The notes below the pieces were generated by a model. That model saw nothing but the letters and a program-made list of their open reading frames with translations, did no database searches and was not told the DNA's origin. From Oidiodendron maius Zn (Eukaryota; Ascomycota; Leotiomycetes; Myxotrichaceae): 64,000 nucleotides of DNA. Of the stretch, positions 56,349 to 64,000 are shown piece by piece. The stretch lies in assembly GCA_000827325.1 (NCBI GenBank), contig KN832871.1, forward strand, positions 2,356,001 to 2,420,000, in the 5' to 3' direction. Positions within the stretch are counted from its first letter, which is position 1; the number at the start of each line of letters is the position of its first letter. The position numbers and the translations under genes were made by a program.

Positions 56349-57459
56349 ATGCCCCCTCCTCCAGTGGCGAGTGCCCCTTCCACGAATTACGATATACATG
56401 TATATCTGACTTCAGATATTATAGACGCCGTCACCCCATCGGTTTGTGGTCAAGAAGCAGCATGCTGTGCGAAAGACACCGATAGCAGTAGAGCAGCCGT
56501 CGTATACAAGCTCGCAGCAATTCAATGCCACTCCGCGATTCAAACCCGCAGGAAAACCCAGTGTTCCTCCATCTACGCCGTCTGCAACGCAATTCCTGAC
56601 TCCAGGACGCCCAGTCGCAAAACGAGAAGATGCCATCCACCACCCGTCAGTGAGCATTGAAGATAGTCATGATTTTCATGATTCAATTGAGACAGATGAC
56701 CAAGAGATGGATCTCGGATACCTGTCTACAGATACAGATCAGGATTTAATGATACAAGAGCGCCATCCAAAGCGCCGTCGATTTTCATCTTCTCCAGATT
56801 TAGAAGATGATGGCCAAGACCTGGAGGAACGTGAGGTTCCCGAGGGCGCACAGATATCCTCTCCTCCTGCCGCCGTGGTTTCTCCTCCAGCATCCCGCCG
56901 CCCAGTCTCTTCTGCTGCACCTCGGTTTCTGAGCTCCACACAATCAGCAATACAATCAAACGAATCTACGTTCCTCAAGCCCCCTCGGTTTCGGCCGCCT
57001 GATCCACAAGAACAGGAACAAACTACGGATCCATTCCCAGACCAGTTCTCGCCGCATAGACGCGGCAAGAAATATGTGCCTGGCGGGTTAGCTGCTGAAG
57101 TTAGAGACTGGTTAGTAAATATCGAGTCATCAATACCGTCGAGTTCGATAATGAAAAGTGGCGGCCCGTGGTTATTAAGGCTTATGGTCGATGAGATCGG
57201 TGGGGGCGGGAGAGCGGGCTTCACGCTTGTGAGGGGTCGCCAGATCCTGTCTGAAGATGCGGATTCCATGATTGATTCCCTGGGAATCGTAAATGTCATA
57301 CTCGCCGGAGAGGGAACTGGCACGGGATTGCAGAAAAGTAGTAAGGTCGAGGTGGGGAAGACGGTAGGAATCAAAAGTCCAGTGTGGGAGGTGGCGATAG
57401 AAGGGATAAAATGGGGCGTTGGAGTTGACTGGACCGTCTTGGGTGGACTCGATGCTTGA
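56349..57459 (+). CDS. Uncharacterised fungal protein with conserved C-terminal beta-rich domain
   Basis: Proposed exons 56349-56399 and 56455-57459; 351 aa. The 55-bp intron (GTATAT...GTCAAG) joins a short MPPPPVASAPSTNYDIH to KQHAVRKTPIAVEQ; this junction is moderately supported. The first 190 residues are disordered and acidic with basic KRRRFSSSPD (possible nuclear signal). The C-terminal 130 residues look folded: KKYVPGGLAAEVRDWLVNIE, GRAGFTLVRGRQ, VNVILAGEGTGTG, then KTVGIKSPVWEVAIEG and WGVGVDWTVLGG. The alternating hydrophobic strands and the G-x-x-V-G-I-x-x-P-x-W-E-V motif resemble an OB-type barrel. I recall similar fungal sequences but no function. Confidence 0.65.
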
Positions 57460-57866
57460 CACGCGCATTGAGATAAATGTAAACGAAATGAAATTTAAAG
57501 AGCTCTTCATGTCAATGATTTTCAATATCTGGATATTCAAATGCGGCATTTTCTCAGGAGCCGTCTCATCACGGTAGAGGTATCGATGGGATTCGTTTAA
57601 TTCAGGGGCGGCCAGCTAGCTCTAACCCTATCCTCCCTAGGTTCTTGAAGTACGCTATTAGGACGCGGCTTGGTATTACCATAGTATGTTGCTTCAGAAA
57701 CTGGTTAATATGCTATTATATTAAGATGGTTGCCTCCCGGTCTATTATACGTAATTATATCTGGTGGGGGCTGAAAGTTTATTCTAGAAGGTGTTGGTTC
57801 TCGCTTCTCCGCCTTCCTCTACCGCTGAGCATTCTTACATTCTCCGAACATAGTGAAGTATAAAAC
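57460..57866. other. Intergenic region
   Basis: 407 bp including the promoter of the GNAT gene; no feature recognised. Confidence 0.4.
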
Positions 57867-58631
57867 ATGGTATCCTCTACCATTAAGGTCCTGCCTGCTC
57901 AGCCATCTGATATGGAGGCCCTGGCTCGCGTCGAATTTGCCGCATTTGAGAACAACGAGTTTGGTTTGGTAGCGTTTGGGCGACCCTCCGAAGCGGACAT
58001 CATCCAGCGTGCTCAGACGATGGGAGTTTCACACATTCCTGGGGAAGTTGTTAGAATTACGAAAGCAGCGATGATTGATTTAGATGGCAAAGAAGAGATA
58101 GTTGGCCTTGCTAGCTGGAGCAGATTTACTGCTGGGGATGTCGTTATTACGGAGGGAAAGGATAAGGGTAGGAATTTGACCGGCTTCGCCTGTCCCGAAC
58201 TTTTTGTGGATGGAATTGTTAGGGGTGAGGAGCTTATGAAGCTGTCTAGTGGAGAGAAGGACTATTTGAGTAAGTTTTAAAGGTGTTTTTACTCATGGAT
58301 GCAACCGGCTGTACAAGTCCATGTAGTAAGAACTCGAGGTCTGACAAAGATACTAGAGCTCAATGTGCTCGCCGTTTCCCCTAAAGCACAACGGCGTGGG
58401 GTTGGGTCAAAATTGCTAAGCGATGGGCTCCAGGAGGCAGATGAGGCAGGAATACAAACCGTTCTCGCTGCCTCGGAAGATGGTGAGCCTCTATATAAGA
58501 GGCATGGATTTCTCGAGTATGAGAAATTTATCCTAAATCTATCAGACTATAGAGGTGGGGAGGGCAAGGGATTTAGCCGGCATGTCATTATGAATCGACC
58601 AGCTAGGGCTACTTTAAGTGAACTAGAATAG
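57867..58631 (+). CDS. GNAT-family N-acetyltransferase
   Basis: Exons 57867-58269 and 58339-58631; 231 aa. The intron (GTAAGT...CTCGAG) gives LSLTKILELNVLAV across the junction. Start MVSSTIKVLPAQPSDMEALA is a typical GNAT beginning, with AFENNEFGLVAFGRPSEAD. The acetyl-CoA-binding motif is QRRGVGSKLLSDGLQEADEA, preceded by the strand LELNVLAVSP. The C-terminal motif ASEDGEPLYKRHGFLEYEKF closes the fold. Substrate unknown; many fungal paralogs acetylate small molecules or peptides. The 3' acceptor is not a strong consensus, but the frame and motif continuity support it. Confidence 0.85.
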
Positions 58632-59077
58632 AGGCAGAATAGAGGCAATATTCGACGAGCCACTTTCAAAGATGCTTACAGGGTTAGGAAATAGAACTTA
58701 TGCAGCTATATTTCTCGCTCACCAGCGCTTGGTGAGATTCTGATCTGTACATCGTTGATATGTGGAGTTAACCAAAGTCACAACTCCTTAGGCAGATAAG
58801 ACATGAGCTTTAGAAATAGGACAGGAAATAAGCCATATTTGAATTGGATATCAGATTTCATATTTCTTTACAAATATTCCTACAGTGCTCTTTTGATGAG
58901 CAGATACCCCCGTCCTTGTATACACAAATGAATGGCCCGGACCAAGATGTGATGCACTCTGTGTACAACAGGTCCGGTTGATGATTGCAGCGCTCCGAGC
59001 ACATGCTCAAGTGTCAAATATAACAATCATGCTCCCGCCAACATGTACGCCGGCTATGACAGTTCCTTTCGCACCAC
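58632..59077. other. Intergenic region between convergent genes
   Basis: 446 bp, AT-rich; no gene recognised. Confidence 0.4.
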
Positions 59078-59683
59078 TTATCCGTCACGAAGTGCAAGCT
59101 CCTTCCTCTTCACCCTATCCTCGAATGCCCTCATCTTCCTCACACCCCATTTCGCCCTGCCTTCCTCGACCTTTTTCTTTTCCTGCTCCTTAAATTCCTC
59201 CGAGGCCTCGCAGCACATTCGGACAAAGAACGTGGAGCAATTGAACTTTCTCGCCAGCTTCGGTGCCGTCCATGTGAAAGGATCCGTACTTCGCAATGTG
59301 TATATCTCTTCAATCTCTGCTTCGGTAAGGTGGTACCTGACGCCCATTGCCTTGAATTTCTCAATAACAGGTGGCAGTCGCGTGGGTTTTGTTTGTGCTT
59401 CAATAGACGCTAATAACTGCTTTCGCTTGTCCTCCTTGGGGATGAATATGGAAGGTGTATAAAGTACTGATGGGGCTGATGAAGGAGGATTGAAGATGAT
59501 GTGGTCATGATTTGGGGAGTTCTTAGATTGAATGAAGGACGAGTCTGGCTTAATGTTGAGACGATGCTTGGTACGCCGTGTGGAGGACTCGTGCCGTCGC
59601 GCGACAGAGGTGAGGCAGAATAGGCATTGCGGCCTCGATGAGATGAGGCCGATGAGAGGCCTCCTTAGTAATGCGGAGTCCAT
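59078..59683 (-). CDS. MRPL20: Mitochondrial large-subunit ribosomal protein mL58
   Basis: Single exon, 201 aa, from the ATG at 59683 (MDSALLRRPLIGLISSRPQC), which gives a mitochondrial presequence; the open frame continues upstream but lacks the targeting character. Conserved blocks: RRTKHRLNIKPDSSFI, FNPPSSAPSVLYTPSIFIPK, RLPPVIEKFKAMGVRYHLTE and APKLARKFNCSTFFVRMCCE, then a basic helical tail EDRVKRKELALRDG. This is the fungal-specific mitoribosomal protein called Mrpl20 in yeast. The second mitoribosomal protein in the window after uL22m. Confidence 0.9.
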   Translation of the reverse strand: MDSALLRRPLIGLISSRPQCLFCLTSVARRHESSTRRTKHRLNIKPDSSFIQSKNSPNHDHIIFNPPSSAPSVLYTPSIFIPKEDKRKQLLASIEAQTKPTRLPPVIEKFKAMGVRYHLTEAEIEEIYTLRSTDPFTWTAPKLARKFNCSTFFVRMCCEASEEFKEQEKKKVEEGRAKWGVRKMRAFEDRVKRKELALRDG

Positions 59684-60227
59684 TGCTTGACCACAGTCGT
59701 TTGGGACAAGCAGAGGAAGCGAAGATCGAGAGTAGAGCTTCAATTCTCGGCGACGATGTCCACGATTTTTCGACCCGTCGCTAAACGGCAAAGTCGGCCA
59801 ATGACGTGGCGACGACCCCTGAATCGGTCGCTCCGCGTCATGAGACCTGGAAATAGGGATAATCGCTGTGCAAATGCCTTCACCTCATGTCAATGCTCGA
59901 CTTTCAAACATAACAACTGACACCGCCAATGGTTTGATGGGCACTGCCGCATATGATGTTTCTAATTGCTCGGTCGTGTTAGGCCTTTCACTCACCACTC
60001 TGTTTCTACTGTCCCGGCTGGGAGAGCTGTACGACAGTAGACTCCCTGGTCGCGAGGTAAGCCTTCTCATTTTCCGATATGAAGGACTGGGCAGTGCAAA
60101 CTTCCCAGCAGCCCTACGTAATGCGCCCTGGAAACAAAGATAAGCTGATGCTCTTCAGGATTGCTATCGCGTCTTGCATACTCCTAGGCCCTGAGAACGC
60201 TCCACACAAAGATCTACAGTCTGCATC
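59684..60227. other. Divergent promoter with possible 5'-UTR intron
   Basis: A plausible leader intron of the 60228 gene lies at 60057-60158 (GTAAGC...CTGATGCTCTTCAG). Upstream short frames such as one starting near 59868 may be uORFs or noise. Confidence 0.4.
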
Positions 60228-61391
60228 ATGAACACCTCTGAAGCCAGTACGCTTACGCCGAGCACCCCCGTTCCGACTGCTCAGCAGCCAACGAATATCT
60301 CGAAGGTGCCTTTACTGGGCGAAGGTTTCCAAGAGTCTACAAGTCGTCCGGTGCCAAGATCTACAGAGAGCGACAGCAGCGAAGTTGACCGTTCCGGTTT
60401 CGAGATAACGGCAGGAGGCGCCAAAGCGGGGAAGCGAAGACTGTTTGGTTTTGGGAAGAAGAAGAAGGATGATGAAAAGGCGAAAGGAGTAGGCGATGTC
60501 GAATCCATACCGAATGGAACCGCTGCTACTGCCGATGTTCCAATTGCACAACCTACTGCACAAAGAGTTCAGGCTGCTACGCCGATATCTCCATCTCGCG
60601 CAAACCACCCGTACCGATCGCCCTCATCACCGCACCGTAACCTCTACTCATCCTCCCCACGAATAGTATCACCTGCCGGATCTCAGATATTCGAACGCGA
60701 TGTTCAAGAGAGTGCTGTACAGGTTCCCGCCTCCCCAGCCATTCCATCGCACATCCAGACAGAAAATCATATACCACCTGTGCTGGATGCTTCTTCAGAA
60801 GCCATTACGAATAGTACACTTGATCCAGACGCTGTTGAGATTGTCATGCACTCCTCCCACCAACCTGCAGCGGTGACAGTTACGGGCGTGGGAGGTACCG
60901 AGGCAACACCAGGAGTATGGGCCGACGAAATGATTGCACACCCAGATAAAGACGACGCAGCATCTAACTACGGGGCTCTCGACAGCGCCGATGTACGCCG
61001 GCTAAGCTTTATCTCATTTTCCGATATTGTGCAATCTGAACATATGGACCATGCTGGCAGTCGAGATTCAATCTATGTTGCAGGCCTCAGCTCATTGTCT
61101 TCAGGACACAACCGGTCACCCTCTCCAATCAGGTCCCCGATCTCGTCTTCGGGGGTGGGAACCTCGCCTCCAACGAGCAAGTCAGCGTCCGTCAAGGGCA
61201 TCGACCTCTCACCCAGGGCGCGGCCTCTGGGGAGTCCCACGCTTGCGTTTCCGAGTCCCAGCGGAGAACTGACGATAGAAACAATGAGGCAGGCCCTCCG
61301 GCGAACCGAGAGTGGCGACCTCAGCGGCATCAGAAGCCAACCACTGAGCCCCTCTAGCCCAGATGGCCTTTCTGACCGATCGTTCAAGTAA
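60228..61391 (+). CDS. Uncharacterised disordered protein with one conserved motif
   Basis: Single exon, 387 aa, from MNTSEASTLTPSTPVPT. Mostly disordered, rich in S, P, T, A. A basic patch GKRRLFGFGKKKKDDEK lies near residue 75. The one segment that looks conserved is ADVRRLSFISFSDIVQSEHM near residue 260, with an RRxS phosphorylation-like site, followed by SRDSIYVAGLSS. The C terminus ends LTIETMRQALRRTESGDLSG and DGLSDRSFK. No membrane segment or enzyme motif. I recall similar proteins in filamentous ascomycetes, with unknown function. Confidence 0.7.
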   Translation: MNTSEASTLTPSTPVPTAQQPTNISKVPLLGEGFQESTSRPVPRSTESDSSEVDRSGFEITAGGAKAGKRRLFGFGKKKKDDEKAKGVGDVESIPNGTAATADVPIAQPTAQRVQAATPISPSRANHPYRSPSSPHRNLYSSSPRIVSPAGSQIFERDVQESAVQVPASPAIPSHIQTENHIPPVLDASSEAITNSTLDPDAVEIVMHSSHQPAAVTVTGVGGTEATPGVWADEMIAHPDKDDAASNYGALDSADVRRLSFISFSDIVQSEHMDHAGSRDSIYVAGLSSLSSGHNRSPSPIRSPISSSGVGTSPPTSKSASVKGIDLSPRARPLGSPTLAFPSPSGELTIETMRQALRRTESGDLSGIRSQPLSPSSPDGLSDRSFK

Positions 61392-63332
61392 ACGTCTGTA
61401 GCGATTCATGATCGTGGCTTGATCTGACTCGACCGGAAATAGGTTTATTTCTAGCAGGGATACCTTGGGCAGAAACTGGGCAGGGCAGAGATTGGAGTAG
61501 AGGGACAGGTATCTATCTGCAACATCTGGGATGTTTGTTTGGTTTAGGATCACGGAGTTCTGACTGGGCGTGCTTCCTTTCCCTTTTCCTTCTTCAGCCT
61601 GTTTTTGCTTGCATGGGGTTCTGGCTACGACCGATGTCTGTATTTTGATGAGCTGAGTCGTAGATACATAGGATAGGTAGGTACAATAGTACTGTGGGGA
61701 GTTTCAACTCTACCAGCAATGCGAGGAGTGGGTCGAGCTTACTGGTCGCTTTCTTGCACCGCATAATGATACATTTTTTACATTGCATTATTATAGGCAG
61801 GCAAAACACCCCTGGCAATAATACTGGATGAAGCCATTTTATTTCCTTCTGATAGCGAGTGTCTCATTCTCCCCAGCGCATCGCTATCTCCGAGGCAGGG
61901 GCCATAACTGACGTACAGCACAGCACTGCACAGATCACTCCCCTTTTCCTGGAAACCAATATCCGCCAGGCCGGGATGGGAGAAGGCTTTTAGTCTTGAT
62001 ACGATTCGCCTCCAATATTTATGACGGTCGAAGCCAGCTAGCAGGATCCTGGCCGATACGTGACAAAATAAGAAGAGTATCACATCGCGTACGGAAATGA
62101 GCGGCCACTGTGAACACGGCTGGCGGGATCCCCCCTGAGCATGGCGGGCCTGCACGGCCTCTGGATCTCCCTCGCCCACGCATAGGATCGCTCATTGCTT
62201 TTGCGGAGATAGCACACAGGACGGGCTAGGCGTGTGATATTCCAGAACGCCGAGGGCTAATGGCTGGATGCGGAAATGCTATGAAGGGGGGGTGGGGTGC
62301 GTGAAAGCGCAAGCCATCAGCAGCAGCACCAGCACCAGAGCATCAGCATCAGCAAGACTTGCACCGGGCCTGCACTCCCGAGTCAGGGCAGGACATATGG
62401 CCCATTTCTGCAAGACAAAGTATGTACAGTACAGCAAAAGTGCTGTACTGTACCTGCAGTCTTGTACCGACGCATCCCACGCCCGCCTCGTTAGTGGATA
62501 GTCATATTTTTTTACAGGGTCTCTCCAAGAACTCTCATTACCTTTACCTGACCTTATTACCCTACCTTTACCTCATTGCCCTCGACCAACGTATGTAAGC
62601 GCGCTTCTTGTCTCTTCTCCTTGTTGGACTGCAGCTGTTCTCCAACCCGCCAGCAGTAGTGCATGCGAAGACCCGCCTCCCCACAACTCCACGACGCTGC
62701 CACGTAAAGAGGAGACAGAGACTTGGTTGCCCGTTTCTGTCTCTTGCCGTGCCGTCTCTGCGGGTTTCCCAGCTCGAGATCCCATCCGTCGACCGCCCTC
62801 CACCTCCTCGCAGCACAGGCAGGGGAGCTTTGGTTACCCCACCTCCACGCTAGCGGCGAAGCTCAGCTCGCCCGTCCACGAACCCCCCAGAAGCCCCAAG
62901 CTCGCGCTGGGCTCGAGGCTGAGACATCGAGTTCAGGTTGCTCTGCAAGTGAGCATGCAGAAGGGTGAACGGTGGCTTGAGATTGACATTTCGAATACCG
63001 TCGCGCTCTTCGCTGCTGCTGGGCCGAAAGGACCGGGAAGACGTCACTCCGCCGTAAGTGGGAGCTTCAGTGCGTGCTGCCGACGTACCTGACCAAGACT
63101 CCCATCTCCATCCCTTACCGTTCCAGCCTCTACCCCAGGAATTTACATATCAAGAGCCGGCAGCTTCCAGCATTCCGCAGAGGAGAAGCCACAAAATCAG
63201 GAGGACGGCGCCCATGCCCGAGTCGACATCTCCTACCCACAGACTGCCGTCGCCGGCTTCCCCACAGGGGTCGACTGCTACCCCTTCGCGGCATGATAAT
63301 ACTGCAACCCCTAAGCAAAGAAAAATTGCCCG
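61392..63332. other. 1.9-kb region without recognised gene
   Basis: Includes a CAGCAG/CACCAG-rich low-complexity stretch near 62318-62355, a nested inverted repeat around 62411-62464 (listed separately), and GC-rich sequence from about 62600. An open frame at 63213-63336 (MPESTSPTHRLPSPASPQ) is compositionally like the downstream gene and overlaps its ATG by ATGA. Confidence 0.4.
62424..62453. repeat. Perfect 13-bp inverted repeat with 4-nt loop
   Basis: GTACAGTACAGCA and TGCTGTACTGTAC flank AAAG. Outer arms CAAGAC (62411-62416) and GTCTTG (62459-62464) extend the symmetry. It could form a stable cruciform or RNA hairpin. No adjoining gene is recognised. Confidence 0.85.
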
Positions 63333-64000
63333 ATGAGCAGCACGGTTTCTCCGGGAATTGCGAGCAAGAAACAAGATAGAGGGGCGGCGCAGGACGAGGC
63401 CGTGGAAGGTGGACCTGCAGCACAACCAGAGAGAGCTGGCAGTCGCGGGCGTTCCAAGAGCCCAGGACATGTTATGCGGCCAAAAGGAAATAGTAGTATT
63501 CGAGTTGTGACACCAGATACTCTAGGAGAGCGGGAGGGAGGGCGCTCAGCTTCGGATGCCAAGTCGAGAAGCACTGACGTCCCTCTCATACAGACGTCGC
63601 CACGAACTCGCGTTTCCGGGGAAAAGGGTAGAGACCGCCGTCGCGGGATGGTATTTCAAGATCCAGACAGCACTGAATCGCCGAAGAGTGGTCGTTCAAG
63701 AGAAGGCAACACTGCGCCCCCAGTCAGTCTGCTGTCGAGACAACGGACAAACACTGTTCATGAGCCTTCTCGCAAGCCTTCGACCTCGACCAGCGCGTCG
63801 AAAGGACGCAGCCGAATTGGTTCTGTACATGCCGCAATGTTATCCTCGTACCACGATGTGGAGCCTCGGCCAGAGGTATCAAATGGCTTTGGCATCCCAT
63901 CAATAACTACTCCGCCGCCGCATCAACAGCTGCAGAAGTCAAATTCTACCAAAGGCAATCGTCGCCTTGTGCGAAAGGCGTCTCAGTCAGTTCCCCCCCA
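63333..64000 (+). CDS. Partial gene running off the window, disordered protein
   Basis: Open from the ATG at 63333 to the window end without a stop (222 codons plus a partial). Sequence begins MSSTVSPGIASKKQDRG and is rich in S, R, P, T with phosphosite-like clusters (GRSKSPGH, TDVPLIQTSPRTR, RKPSTSTSASKGRSR). Near the end NRRLVRKASQSVPP is basic. Nothing identifies the family in the visible part; the functional domain probably lies beyond the window. The true start may be further upstream, because the frame at 63213-63336 has the same composition and its stop overlaps this ATG. Confidence 0.6.
   Translation, partial: MSSTVSPGIASKKQDRGAAQDEAVEGGPAAQPERAGSRGRSKSPGHVMRPKGNSSIRVVTPDTLGEREGGRSASDAKSRSTDVPLIQTSPRTRVSGEKGRDRRRGMVFQDPDSTESPKSGRSREGNTAPPVSLLSRQRTNTVHEPSRKPSTSTSASKGRSRIGSVHAAMLSSYHDVEPRPEVSNGFGIPSITTPPPHQQLQKSNSTKGNRRLVRKASQSVPP

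Overview
This window is nuclear DNA of a filamentous ascomycete (Pezizomycotina; a leotiomycete-like fungus is my guess, not proven). Evidence: dense monocistronic eukaryotic genes on both strands, introns mostly of 45-110 bp with GTRNGT-like donors and CTRAC-like branch points, and orthologs of standard fungal housekeeping genes. I see no prokaryotic operons, CRISPR array, rRNA gene or intact tRNA gene, and no recognisable transposase, retroelement or virus-derived gene.

Layout. 1-5000: a possible PD-(D/E)XK-like gene of a dispersed family, a 78-bp minisatellite, and a C2-domain cytokinesis protein (Fic1/Inn1-like). 5900-17000: TMEM234-like membrane protein, an unknown small gene, proteasome alpha1 (SCL1), a WKF-domain protein, the 20-kDa complex I subunit (NDUFS7), a four-TM claudin-like protein and a PhyH dioxygenase, followed by a decayed second copy of the 61-813 gene. 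17000-25000: HRP1-type hnRNP with a 1.07-kb intron, Rab-GAP GYP1 and the histone chaperone NASP/Sim3. 25000-43300: DPB2, a large FUSC/BRE4-like membrane protein, PRP24/SART3, mitochondrial uL22m, MRC1/claspin and a MOT1-type molybdate transporter. 43600-54000: an F-box-like cysteine-rich protein, isocitrate lyase and neutral trehalase. 54000-64000: a membrane protein that keeps only the N-terminal module of fungal GT2 glycosyltransferases, an uncharacterised fungal protein, a GNAT acetyltransferase, mitochondrial mL58, a disordered protein and a partial gene running off the end.

Functional links. NASP and DPB2 are divergently transcribed from a 353-bp promoter with two perfect MluI cell-cycle boxes (ACGCGT) 11 bp apart. 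MRC1, whose product works with polymerase epsilon, has another such box plus two near matches in its promoter. These three replication genes are therefore candidates for shared G1/S control. Isocitrate lyase and neutral trehalase are adjacent, both on the minus strand, with long upstream regions typical of regulated carbon-metabolism genes.

Exon structures were assembled by hand: every spliced model keeps frame, and splice sites were chosen by donor, branch-point and acceptor signals plus protein-family continuity. No cDNA or database search was available.
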